Notes: generated by a model not told the origin, from the letters alone. Counted from the first letter of the stretch, positions 53,379-60,973 are shown. The stretch: DNA of 64,000 nucleotides from Thermomonas aquatica (GCF_006337105.1 NZ_CP040871.1:744001-808000), one strand, 5' to 3'. Made by a program: numbers and translations.

Positions 53379-53822
53379 ATGAAAAGAAGTCGCCTACTCA
53401 GTGTTTCCATCTGCGCACTTCTGCTAGTTGGGTGCAACACGATTCATTCGATTTCGGAACAAGATCAATTTCGCGGAATCGTCGGCGAAGATGTAAAGAC
53501 TGTTCGACCAGTTTTGCTATGGCGCCTGTCAGAACCGTGGCGATTCGAGCCTGACATTGCTTTCCAACTTTACGACGAAAATAGTGGCAACTCTCGGGGA
53601 GAATGGCTTCCTATCGGTACGACGATCAAAATTCTTGAGATCAACCGGTATCTGACCAGTGAGGCCGGGCCGTGGGTCGGAGTCGTCGGCACAATCAACT
53701 CTCCAAAAAGTGGACTAGTAAAATTCATATACACGTGGCCATCGCATGGATACGCTCTTGAACGTGCAGTATGGGAAGGAGATCAAACTCCTAGCAGCCG
53801 TCCTTCACGGGCTCTGCGTTAG
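53379..53822 (+). CDS. C74: lipoprotein (copy 2)
   Basis: 147 aa, identical to the product at 21127 (C10), with the same attC. Whole-cassette duplicate about 32 kb away. Confidence 0.75.
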   Translation: MKRSRLLSVSICALLLVGCNTIHSISEQDQFRGIVGEDVKTVRPVLLWRLSEPWRFEPDIAFQLYDENSGNSRGEWLPIGTTIKILEINRYLTSEAGPWVGVVGTINSPKSGLVKFIYTWPSHGYALERAVWEGDQTPSSRPSRALR

Positions 53823-53829
53823 CGCTGGG

Positions 53830-53918
53830 GCCTAACAATTCGTTCAAGCCGAGCCCGCTTCGCGGTCTCGGACCAGCCGAGTCGCATCGGGCGGGCCGGC
53901 TTAACTCAGGCGTTAGGT
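53830..53918 (+). repeat. attC of C74 (89 nt)
   Basis: R'' gcctaac, R' gttaggt. Confidence 0.9.
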
Positions 53919-53930
53919 TGCACAAAGACC

Positions 53931-54185
53931 ATGTCGCAAATTGCGTTCAGCAAAGACGAGAAAGAGATCATCGTCCGCAAGATCCAACTGTACTTCTCTG
54001 AAGAACTGAAGCAGAAGATTGGGCAATTTGACGCAGAGTTCCTCCTGGACTTCTTTTCCCAGGAAGTCGGCGCCTACTTCTACAACCGAGGACTTTATGA
54101 CGCGCAAGCTGCTGTCAGCGCTAAGCTTGACGACATACAAGACGCCATCTATCAGCTTGAGCAGCACACAGATTTCAAGCGCTAA
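53931..54185 (+). CDS. C75: DUF2164 protein
   Basis: 84 aa. FSKDEKEIIVRKIQLYFSEEL, GQFDAEFLLDFF and YFYNRGLYDAQ are the DUF2164 signature. Function unknown; family is widespread in proteobacteria. Confidence 0.9.
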   Translation: MSQIAFSKDEKEIIVRKIQLYFSEELKQKIGQFDAEFLLDFFSQEVGAYFYNRGLYDAQAAVSAKLDDIQDAIYQLEQHTDFKR

Positions 54186-54194
54186 AAGCGTGCA

Positions 54195-54284
54195 ACCTAA
54201 CAATTCGTTCAAGCCGAGCCCGCTTCGCGGTCTCGGACGCAGCCGGTTCGCATCGGGCGGGCCGGCTTAACTCAGGCGTTAGGT
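54195..54284 (+). repeat. attC of C75 (90 nt)
   Basis: R'' acctaac, R' gttaggt. Confidence 0.9.
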
Positions 54285-54465
54285 CGCCCAGATCATCGCC
54301 AAGAGCAGGCAATACGATTTATCGCCGCAAATATGCGGAATTTCGCTTGCGGGATAACTCGTTAATTGCGCTAAGCTCTTGATGCACAACGGGCTTCAGC
54401 TGTCGCTATCCCGTTCAAACCTGAACAAGCAGGCGATATCCTGCAAGTTCACTGACTACTAGGCG
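54279..54465 (+). other. C76: family E element ending in an attI-like site (copy 3)
   Basis: A few differences from C37 and C62 (for example ATACGATTTATCGCC), but the attI-like end 54446-54469 keeps TTCACTGACTACTAG followed by GCGTTAG. C77 starts directly at it. Confidence 0.75.
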
Positions 54466-54489
54466 TTAGCGCGCCAACAAAGGAGTGCT

Positions 54490-55005
54490 ATGAGCCGGGA
54501 AGACTACGTAGCAATCGGTGCACGACTCTTCGCAATCTATGTTGGCGTTCACACCATTCTGCAAATCCCATCTTCAATTCAAATGCTTAAAAGCCCAGAC
54601 GGAATGTCTTGGGCCTGGCTTTACGCCTTGGCGCTAGTTCTGTCCTTAGCCATATGCGCGTTCCTTTGGAAGTTCCCGCTCACAGTCGCTCGCAAGCTCC
54701 TTCCTGTAATGAAGGAAGCACGATCCGAGCAAACTGTTGACTCGTCTGTCGGCCTTTCGATCGGGATCACACTGATCGGTGTCTGGCTAATAGGCCAAGG
54801 CCTCTTGGATTCAATCTATTGGCTCGCCATGATCATTCGTACAACCAGTTTGGTCAGCTCAAAGAACTATGGATTTGAGTGGCAACCCGACGACATCGCA
54901 TCCATGGTCTTAGCTGGCTTTGAGCTTCTGATCGGAGGCTGGTTAGTACTCGGCAGCTCTGGCGTTAAGAGACTCATCTACAAATTCCGTTACGGTTCTC
55001 AATAG
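54490..55005 (+). CDS. C77: four-TM membrane protein
   Basis: 171 aa, AAGGAG ribosome site six bases upstream. Hydrophobic segments about 9-30, 42-63, 92-116, 136-156. Unknown family. Lies directly behind an attI-like site. Confidence 0.66.
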   Translation: MSREDYVAIGARLFAIYVGVHTILQIPSSIQMLKSPDGMSWAWLYALALVLSLAICAFLWKFPLTVARKLLPVMKEARSEQTVDSSVGLSIGITLIGVWLIGQGLLDSIYWLAMIIRTTSLVSSKNYGFEWQPDDIASMVLAGFELLIGGWLVLGSSGVKRLIYKFRYGSQ

Positions 55006-55007
55006 CG

Positions 55008-55097
55008 CGCTAACAATTCGTTCAAGCCGAGCCCGCTTCGCGGTCTCGGACCGACCGGATCCGCATCGGGCGGGCCGGCTTAACTCAGGCGTTAGGT
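55008..55097 (+). repeat. attC of C77 (90 nt)
   Basis: R'' cgctaac, R' gttaggt. Confidence 0.9.
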
Positions 55098-55102
55098 CTC
55101 AC

Positions 55103-55597
55103 ATGAGATATCTCGTTCTCTTGATCGTTCTTCTGCCAAGCCTTGCATGGGCCGATACATTTCGCACAGGCGTCAAGGTTGCCTGCAACACGGCAGATGA
55201 CAGTCTAAGAATTAGCTATGTAGGTGCCTACAACGAGGCCGGCGAAGCGCTCATCAATTCTCTAGACCAGACTGGTGTTGCTACCGACGACTTGGTGAGA
55301 ACGGATGGTGACAGCCTAATCACCCAGATTCTAACCAAAGCGTGGGAGTGCAAACTCTCAGACGGGATCTACAACATTGTTGTTGGTGGCGCTCCTGGAA
55401 ACATGAAGATCGGTGGCAGATGTGGCGCGCATTTGTCGGCTTGGGTGGAGATTTCGCACGACGGAGTAACGTTTCCTCACACCGTTTTCCATGATGATTG
55501 CCACCTAAGCAAAACCGTCATTACAGAGATCCTCGTTCGTGCCGGCAGCAAGTCAATGCAATTGACAGAGATTCCAGTTGATAGATGGTGGCAGTGA
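55103..55597 (+). CDS. C78: secreted hypothetical protein
   Basis: 164 aa with a signal peptide ending LAWA. Four Cys residues, beta-rich body (VACNTADDSLRISYVGAYN). Unknown family. Confidence 0.68.
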   Translation: MRYLVLLIVLLPSLAWADTFRTGVKVACNTADDSLRISYVGAYNEAGEALINSLDQTGVATDDLVRTDGDSLITQILTKAWECKLSDGIYNIVVGGAPGNMKIGGRCGAHLSAWVEISHDGVTFPHTVFHDDCHLSKTVITEILVRAGSKSMQLTEIPVDRWWQ

Positions 55598-55598
55598 G

Positions 55599-55707
55599 AC
55601 CTAACAATTCGTTCAAGCCGAGTCCGCTTCGCGGCCTCGGCAGAGCGCCGTAAGATTGTCACTCTGCCGCGGCCGCTACGCTCCCCGGCTTAACTCAGGC
55701 GTTAGGT
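55599..55707 (+). repeat. attC of C78 (109 nt)
   Basis: R'' acctaac, R' gttaggt. Confidence 0.9.
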
Positions 55708-55710
55708 GCC

Positions 55711-56043
55711 ATGAAGATTACGGTCGCGCTTCTCATGGCAATAGCCCTGACCGGCTGCGGGGCCTCCCGCGCAGAAAAGCAGCAGCAAGACTTTTTTGAA
55801 GTCCAGGCCTACTCGTACTTGAAGCGCGACATGAAAGAACAGGAAATCCTGTCATGGGCCGAGCAGCATAAGCTCAGTAGAGTCTCAGACGGATCCAAAG
55901 ACATCATTCTCTTTGCGCCCGGCATCACCACACGTTGGCCACACTTCCCTTGCGCCAAAACGTTTACGCAGATCCGCATCAAGCTCACAGATAGCAACGG
56001 CTTGGCGTCGTATCAGCTTGGGCGTGGCGGCATCTGCTTGTAG
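55711..56043 (+). CDS. C79: small lipoprotein
   Basis: 110 aa, lipobox ALTGC (Cys 16). Region YLKRDMKEQEILSWAEQHKL is helical; unassigned. Three bases from R' to ATG. Confidence 0.68.
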   Translation: MKITVALLMAIALTGCGASRAEKQQQDFFEVQAYSYLKRDMKEQEILSWAEQHKLSRVSDGSKDIILFAPGITTRWPHFPCAKTFTQIRIKLTDSNGLASYQLGRGGICL

Positions 56044-56056
56044 CCGTGTGGCCGGC

Positions 56057-56116
56057 ACCTAACAATTCATTCAAGCCGACGCCGCTTCGCGGCGCGGCTT
56101 AATTCAGGCGTTAGCT
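56057..56116 (+). repeat. attC of C79 (60 nt, short class)
   Basis: R'' acctaac, R' gttagct. Confidence 0.9.
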
Positions 56117-56305
56117 GGGTGCAGACAGGCGTTCAGTAGGTCAAGGCTAAGAGCCCGTAGTTCGCGCGGTTGCTCTTCGAAAATTTTGGCCTGTTTTCTC
56201 CATTAGATTCGCAAGAGCGGCTTGCCGGCCTGGACCAAAGGCAGTGCCGGGCGCTTTACGTTGTTCAAGGTAGAGCCGCAGGCAAGGTTCCGCAGCTGCT
56301 TACCC
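56111..56305 (+). ncRNA. C80: ORF-less cassette family C
   Basis: Family C copy, closest to C51; GCTCTTCGAAAATTTT with AAGAGC kept. Confidence 0.45.
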
Positions 56306-56415
56306 ATCTAACAATTCGTCCAAGCCGACACCGCTTCGCGGCGTCGGCAGACTCCCGCTAAGATTGTGACTCTGCCGCCGCCGCAAATCGGCGCGGCTTA
56401 ACTCAGGCGTTAGGC
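56306..56415 (+). repeat. attC of C80 (110 nt), mismatched R''
   Basis: R'' atctaac does not fully match the cassette start TTAGCT; R' gttaggc. Confidence 0.85.
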
Positions 56416-56426
56416 AGCGAACAGCA

Positions 56427-56822
56427 GTGATTCGTGACCTTCCACAGTTGCTCGCAAGCATGGAGCCTTCACTCAATCCAGGCACCTATGCGTTTGTCGT
56501 TGCGCCCGTTGATTACCAAATTCCACCGGATCAGATCATCGCTTCTGTTCGCGAGCCGGAAGGCCAGTCCCTCGTCATTCCAGAGCAACTCGCACATGAG
56601 TGTGGTTTGCCGGTCACCTACTCCGCAGCTTGGATCACGCTCACAGTCCACTCGGACCTTGCCGCTGTTGGCTTGACCGCCGCATTTGCTGGCGCGCTCG
56701 GCCAAGCTGGCATCAGCTGCAATGTCATCGCTGGCGTCCATCACGATCATTTGTTCGTGCCCGCTCACCAAGCGCAGCAGGCCATGGCTGTGCTGTTTGA
56801 TCTGCAAAGAGCCGCTGCCTAA
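56427..56822 (+). CDS. C81: ACT-domain protein (DUF2241-like)
   Basis: 131 aa from GTG 56427. The C-terminal half TVHSDLAAVGLTAAFAGALG followed by GISCNVIAG is an ACT fold, a small-molecule sensing module; whole-length stand-alone members are known. Ligand unknown. Stop in R''. Confidence 0.85.
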   Translation: MIRDLPQLLASMEPSLNPGTYAFVVAPVDYQIPPDQIIASVREPEGQSLVIPEQLAHECGLPVTYSAAWITLTVHSDLAAVGLTAAFAGALGQAGISCNVIAGVHHDHLFVPAHQAQQAMAVLFDLQRAAA

Positions 56823-56925
56823 CAATTCGTTCAAGCCGAGACCGCTGCGCGGCCTCGGCAAAGTCCCGTAGGATTGTGACTCTGCCGTGGCCGCGCAGCG
56901 GTCCGGCTTAACTCAGGCGTTAGGC
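56817..56925 (+). repeat. attC of C81 (109 nt)
   Basis: R'' gcctaac, R' gttaggc. Confidence 0.9.
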
Positions 56926-57163
56926 GGCGCCAGGCCAAAATCTTTTCAACGTGAAGATGGCCTTCTCATGCAACAGCGCACTTCGCATGTCTCGTCGGCC
57001 ACATACTCCGTGCAGCCTGAAAGCGGCTGCACTCCGTCTGCGGTCGGAGGTTCGGGTCAACAGCATTGCAGGCGCACAGAACCAGTTCTGTGCAGCTGGC
57101 CGGGATTCGATCGCTGTCTTGTGAAAAATTCACAGTGCCCAGCAAAAGCATCGCTGGTCAGCC
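56920..57163 (+). ncRNA. C82: ORF-less cassette family A
   Basis: Typical A copy, 5' part as in C19 and C25; both hairpins intact. Confidence 0.55.
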
Positions 57164-57275
57164 GCCTAACAATTCGCTCAAGCCGACTCCGCTTCGTTCC
57201 GGCCACGCCGTGGCAGAAAAAGCTTGCCACGGCGTGACCTCCACTACACTACGCGTCTTAGCTCAGGCGTTATGC
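57164..57275 (+). repeat. attC of C82 (112 nt) with odd R'
   Basis: A-type attC whose downstream bases give R' gttatgc, contributed by C83; R'' gcctaac. Confidence 0.85.
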
Positions 57276-57521
57276 GCGGCCGGAGAAGAGTCTTTGGCTG
57301 GGCCAAGACCTTCGGCATGAGCAGGTCGCCGCGCGGGACCGCGTGGAAGAGACTCCCTACGTTCGGCAGTCGCTTCGGCCACACTCTCGCCTAAGCTCGC
57401 CAGAGCCAAGGCAGGCAACGCAGCCGCCATTTGCCTTCGCCCGTCCAGGCGGATTCCCGCATCCCAAGCCCGATCGCCTTAAGATCACTCGCGTCAATCG
57501 GCTTCGTTGCGCAGCCCCACT
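57270..57521 (+). other. C83: gene-less cassette with atypical ends
   Basis: 252 bases, no credible gene on either strand (longest tight frame 25 codons at 57317). Begins TTATGC and ends GCATAAC, which are complementary to each other but differ from the TTAG ends of all other cassettes. GC-rich, no family partner in the window. Confidence 0.6.
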
Positions 57522-57639
57522 GCATAACGAGTCATTCAAGCCGACGCCGCTTCGCGACGTCGTGGTAACGTCCTTGCATCCGTCCGCTCCTGCTTCGGCC
57601 ACACTTCCGCAGCGGCGCGGCTTAACTCAGGCGTTAGCC
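57522..57639 (+). repeat. attC of C83 (118 nt)
   Basis: R'' gcataac, R' gttagcc; spacer cgagtcattcaagccgac differs from the usual aattcg. Confidence 0.85.
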
Positions 57640-57659
57640 GTCAGATTTGGAGATCCTCT

Positions 57660-58250
57660 ATGTTTTGGGAGAAAACGGTTGAGTACGCTTTCTTATGGAG
57701 AGCGGCGCAAGCTGAGATCGTGGATTTTGCCTCACCTATGTCAGGCAAACAGGAGAGGGGCGCAGGCGACGCAATATTTGGCAAAGACGCAAAACTACTT
57801 CTAATCGAGTTCAAAGCGTCAATTGATGATTTGAAAACTGAAAGAGATAAGTTCGATGACTATCCAACTGCAAAGGAGCTGCTAGGAAATTCGGATGACC
57901 ATCATTTCTTCGTATATGGCAGAAAAGATGAATCAAGATTGGCTTTAGGCCTGCAAAATTTCTTTAGTGAAAAAACGATCAATTTTACCGATATTCATAA
58001 ATATTCAGCAGGCCAGATTTTTTTCAAAAAGTACTTGCTTCAATTTCTTGCATTAAGAAAGCGCGACGAGCGCGGCGCTGGAAAAATTCAACTTTCAGAC
58101 TACACGAGCATCATCGGATTCAATCTAGACAATAAAATTGTTCAAGCCTGCACCCTTTCTGAGTATGCTCAGCACATTTTCCCAAGCATTATGAATGAGT
58201 TCGAGATTACCGAGAATTCCGACTCACCTGGCATGAAGCCAAGAATGTGA
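57660..58250 (+). CDS. C84: PD-(D/E)XK-like protein
   Basis: 196 aa. GAGDAIFGKDAKLLLIEFKAS (about residues 35-55) has the spaced D and E-x-K of a PD-(D/E)XK nuclease. Clearly AT-rich compared with its neighbours, so probably from another lineage. Possible defence nuclease; no partner gene. GGAG site upstream. Confidence 0.65.
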   Translation: MFWEKTVEYAFLWRAAQAEIVDFASPMSGKQERGAGDAIFGKDAKLLLIEFKASIDDLKTERDKFDDYPTAKELLGNSDDHHFFVYGRKDESRLALGLQNFFSEKTINFTDIHKYSAGQIFFKKYLLQFLALRKRDERGAGKIQLSDYTSIIGFNLDNKIVQACTLSEYAQHIFPSIMNEFEITENSDSPGMKPRM

Positions 58251-58251
58251 C

Positions 58252-58360
58252 GGCTAACAATTCGTTCAAGCCGAGCCCGCTTCGCGGCCTCGGCAGGGCA
58301 TCGTAAGATTGTGCCTCTGCCGCGGCCGCAAATCGGCCCGGCTTAACTCAGGCGTTAGGC
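58252..58360 (+). repeat. attC of C84 (109 nt)
   Basis: R'' ggctaac, R' gttaggc. Confidence 0.9.
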
Positions 58361-58650
58361 CTTGCCAGTGAGACTTCAGTAGCAACGGCAGCTCAACGTA
58401 GTTTTCTCGCAATGTTCCGCGCCGCTACGCTCGCGCTCCACCCACCACAGCTCACCTTCGTTTCGTTCAAGGCTGGGCACGCCAGATTTCATCAGGCGTT
58501 GCCGGTGCGGTCTCTCGCTTCGTTCCTTGACCCCTGGCGGTTCGCACGCAGGCGTACGCGGCAACAAGCCCTGCCGCGCGTACCTGCGTGCGAGTGTGAG
58601 ATTTTTACGGGTGAACAGTCGTTTGCAGGAAGAGCAAAGGCTGGTCTACG
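58355..58650 (+). ncRNA. C85: ORF-less cassette family D (copy 2)
   Basis: Stem CGCACGCAGG (58543-58552) with CCTGCGTGCG (58583-58592) is a perfect 10-bp helix at the place where C24 has CGCCC and GGGCG; both arms changed together. Confidence 0.5.
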
Positions 58651-58760
58651 GCCTAACAATTCGTTCAAGCCGAGTCCGCTTCGCGGCCTCGACGGCGGCC
58701 CGCTATGATTGAGCCACCGTCGTGGCCGCTACGCTGCCCGGCTTAACTCAGGCGTTAGGC
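58651..58760 (+). repeat. attC of C85 (110 nt)
   Basis: R'' gcctaac, R' gttaggc; same type as attC of C24. Confidence 0.9.
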
Positions 58761-58772
58761 GGCGCACGACCC

Positions 58773-59216
58773 ATGTCGCGACTGATTTTTTCCTTCGCCC
58801 TACTCTCACTTACGCTGGCAGGCTGCTTTGGAAGTGATCCAAAGTACACCGAGTACTTTCCCGAGGCGAACGGCGACAAACCAGACATCTTTGAGTTGAG
58901 CTTCGTGCAGGTATGCGAGAGCCGTCGGGAAGCGTTTAATGGGGCTGCACGCTTTGCTCGTCGATATCATTTCCTGCAGGAGCGCATCGCAGAACCGGAC
59001 AGTCGAATTGGCTCTGTGTACACTTCCGGCGCTCCAATGCGTGCGCACCTCATGGTGGAACAACTCCATGAACAGCTTTATCGTATCAGCCTTTCTACGT
59101 TTCATGGCTTTCCAACGGATTTAGTTCTGGCGGCGCGCACCTTTAACTTCTGTAGCGCAGAAGGGCCGCCGCCTAACAATTCATTCAAGCCGAACCCGCT
59201 TCGCGGGTCGGCTTAA
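58773..59216 (+). CDS. C86: lipoprotein running into attC
   Basis: 147 aa from ATG 58773, lipobox TLAGC (Cys 18). The frame reads through R'' and ends inside the short attC (tail NNSFKPNPLRGSA), like C26. Unknown family. Confidence 0.68.
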   Translation: MSRLIFSFALLSLTLAGCFGSDPKYTEYFPEANGDKPDIFELSFVQVCESRREAFNGAARFARRYHFLQERIAEPDSRIGSVYTSGAPMRAHLMVEQLHEQLYRISLSTFHGFPTDLVLAARTFNFCSAEGPPPNNSFKPNPLRGSA

Positions 59217-59230
59217 TTCAGGCGTTAGGC
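59171..59230 (+). repeat. attC of C86 (60 nt, short class)
   Basis: R'' gcctaac, R' gttaggc. Confidence 0.9.
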
Positions 59231-59234
59231 GCTA

Positions 59235-59597
59235 ATGTTCAAATTGCTCGCACTATTCATCGCACTGTTTGCAGCCCAGTTGGCGCCCAGAGCTTCCAGT
59301 CAGGATTTGTCTGCGGAACAGAGAGAAGAACTCCGTTCTTTGTTAACCGGCTATTCCGTTGCAATCAGGGATCTAATCGTCGACCGACTGACCCCAGTTC
59401 CATGGCAGGGCAAGGGTGCTTGTACTGTTGAGCTCACCCAGCTACCTGGCGGCCAAGTGATTCGTGCAAGTTTGTCTGATTGTGAATTTCCGGAAGATAT
59501 TCAGAATCAGGTAATCGCGCGACTAGAAACGATGAACACTCCATACCAAGGCTTTGAACGTGTGTTCCGGAGAACTTTTACTATCCGTCTCCGATAG
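59235..59597 (+). CDS. C87: secreted TolA/TonB C-terminal-like protein
   Basis: 120 aa with a signal peptide (about 1-22). CTVELTQLPGGQVIRASLSDC and the following helix-strand (QVIARLETMN, FRRTFTIRL) match the TolA/TonB C-terminal fold without the long helical stalk. Could compete with or mimic TolA in the periplasm (inference). Confidence 0.74.
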   Translation: MFKLLALFIALFAAQLAPRASSQDLSAEQREELRSLLTGYSVAIRDLIVDRLTPVPWQGKGACTVELTQLPGGQVIRASLSDCEFPEDIQNQVIARLETMNTPYQGFERVFRRTFTIRLR

Positions 59598-59616
59598 TAT
59601 CCAATGTGCATCACGC

Positions 59617-59705
59617 GCCTAACAATTCGTTCAAGCCGAGCCCGCTTCGCGGTCTCGGACCAGCCGAATCGCATCGGGCGGGCCGGCTTAACTCAGGCGT
59701 TAGCG
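59617..59705 (+). repeat. attC of C87 (89 nt)
   Basis: R'' gcctaac, R' gttagcg. Confidence 0.9.
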
Positions 59706-59714
59706 CCTTATTCC

Positions 59715-60083
59715 ATGAAGAAAGCATTCATCGCAGCCGCACTACTGATCGCAAGCGCAGCTTCTGCGCAGGCGCCGTCGTCCGCGACAAAACAGGAAGT
59801 CGCCCAGCTGTTCGCAGCACTGCGACAGTCAAATTGTGAGTTCTCGCGCAATGGCTCTTGGTACAACGCCCAGAAAGCCAGCGACCACCTGCAACGGAAG
59901 TACGATTACCTGCTAAAGAAGGGCTTGGTCACATCCACGGAATCATTCATCGAGCTAGCGGCCACCAAGAGCAGCATGTCGGGGAAGCCTTACCAAGTAC
60001 GCTGCGGCAAGACACCTCCGGTATCCAGCCAATATTGGTTCACTAGCAAGCTCAATGCACTTCGTAGTTCTGGCCGGCGCTAA
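59715..60083 (+). CDS. C88: DUF5329-family secreted protein (copy 2)
   Basis: 122 aa, identical to the product at 33258 (C33) with the same attC. Confidence 0.85.
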   Translation: MKKAFIAAALLIASAASAQAPSSATKQEVAQLFAALRQSNCEFSRNGSWYNAQKASDHLQRKYDYLLKKGLVTSTESFIELAATKSSMSGKPYQVRCGKTPPVSSQYWFTSKLNALRSSGRR

Positions 60084-60167
60084 CAATTCGTTCAAGCCGA
60101 GCCCGCTTCGCGGTCTCGGACCGACCGGAACCGCATCGGGCGGGCCGGCTTAACTCAGGCGTTAGGC
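60078..60167 (+). repeat. attC of C88 (90 nt)
   Basis: R'' cgctaac, R' gttaggc. Confidence 0.9.
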
Positions 60168-60452
60168 GGCTACCAAATCCACTCGCACCCTGAAGCCAAG
60201 AGCAGTTGCTGCTCTGGTCATAGTTTCAAGTGTCAATCCGGTATCAGTCGCATCGAGCATTCGATCCACAACCGTCCGACTCGTGTGCATACGCTTGGCC
60301 AATGCGCTTTTGTTCACGCCAGTTGTTTGCATCGCTTGCTCAATTTGCCATGCAATCACGCGCTTAACGGCAATCGCAGTCGCCTCTTCAAGCTCGCCCT
60401 GCTCTGCCAAGAAAACGTCAAAGTCGCTGCCAATGTGCTTGTTCTTGCTCAT
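60162..60452 (-). CDS. C89: HigA-type XRE antitoxin
   Basis: 96 aa helix-turn-helix protein (TGVNKSALAKRMHTSRTVVD). Strong GAGGTGAGG ribosome site within the toxin gene, four-base overlap with it. The TAA stop is the complement of the crossover TTA at 60162. Confidence 0.88.
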   Translation of the reverse strand: MSKNKHIGSDFDVFLAEQGELEEATAIAVKRVIAWQIEQAMQTTGVNKSALAKRMHTSRTVVDRMLDATDTGLTLETMTRAATALGFRVRVDLVAA

Positions 60453-60790
60453 GCCCTCACCTCTTTCATGCGGAGTACTGCCAAAGCGAGATCCGCCTTT
60501 GGTGTCGCTTGCGTCTTCTTTACAAAGCCGTGCAACAACACCATGTCTGCGCCAACCACTGTGAAAAGCACGCGGGCAATTCCCTCAGGGATACTGCTGC
60601 GCACTTCCCACAGGCCAGGTTCCATCTTGCGTACAACCGGCATTCCGACCGGCCAGCCAAACTGAACTGTCTTGATGTCCGCACCAATCGCTTTCCTCGC
60701 ACCAAGCGAGACTTGCTCTATCAGCCAATCGCGGACAGGCTCTTTGCCTGTTGTCGTAGAGTAGAAACGCACAGACAAGATTGGTGGCAT
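60449..60790 (-). CDS. C89: HigB-type (Gp49-like) toxin
   Basis: 113 aa from ATG 60790. SVRFYSTTTGKEPVRDWLIE, GLWEVRSSIPEGIARVLFTV and LLHGFVKKTQATP are typical of HigB/Gp49 RelE-superfamily toxins. An in-frame ATG at 60817 lies upstream of the predicted transcript start and is rejected. Confidence 0.9.
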   Translation of the reverse strand: MPPILSVRFYSTTTGKEPVRDWLIEQVSLGARKAIGADIKTVQFGWPVGMPVVRKMEPGLWEVRSSIPEGIARVLFTVVGADMVLLHGFVKKTQATPKADLALAVLRMKEVRA

Positions 60791-60796
60791 GCGCGA

Positions 60797-60824
60797 ATCG
60801 TACTTAAATAAGTGCAATTGTCAA
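60797..60824 (-). promoter_or_regulatory. C89 higBA promoter
   Basis: Minus strand TTGACA (60824-60819) and TACGAT (60802-60797), 16 bases apart. ACTTA/TAAGT palindrome within the spacer is a likely HigA operator. Six bases separate the -10 from the toxin ATG, so the message is probably leaderless. Confidence 0.75.
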
Positions 60825-60832
60825 GCGCCGCC

Positions 60833-60922
60833 GCCTAACAATTCGTTCAAGCCGAGCCCGCTTCGCGGTCTCGGACCGACCGGAACCGCATCGGGCGGGC
60901 CGGCTTAACTCAGGCGTTAGGT
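60833..60922 (+). repeat. attC of C89 (90 nt)
   Basis: R'' gcctaac, R' gttaggt. Confidence 0.9.
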
Positions 60923-60948
60923 CTTTGCCCCGGTCACTTGCGCACTCC

Positions 60949-60972
60949 AAAGTGATACTGTAGTGTCACTTT
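60949..60972 (+). promoter_or_regulatory. C90 operator
   Basis: Inverted repeat AAAGTGATAC / GTGTCACTTT (one mismatch, 4-base centre) ending one base before the antitoxin ATG. Probably bound by the antitoxin; TTGCGC and TGTAGT are a weak promoter pair around it. Confidence 0.6.
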
Positions 60973-60973
60973 C

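Noticed and set aside
57317..57394. 25-codon frame in C83
   Set aside because: Too short, no ribosome site, Arg/Ser composition of random GC-rich sequence.
60791..60817. Upstream ATG 60817 as the start of the C89 toxin
   Set aside because: It lies inside the -10/-35 region of the only good promoter, so it would not be on the message.
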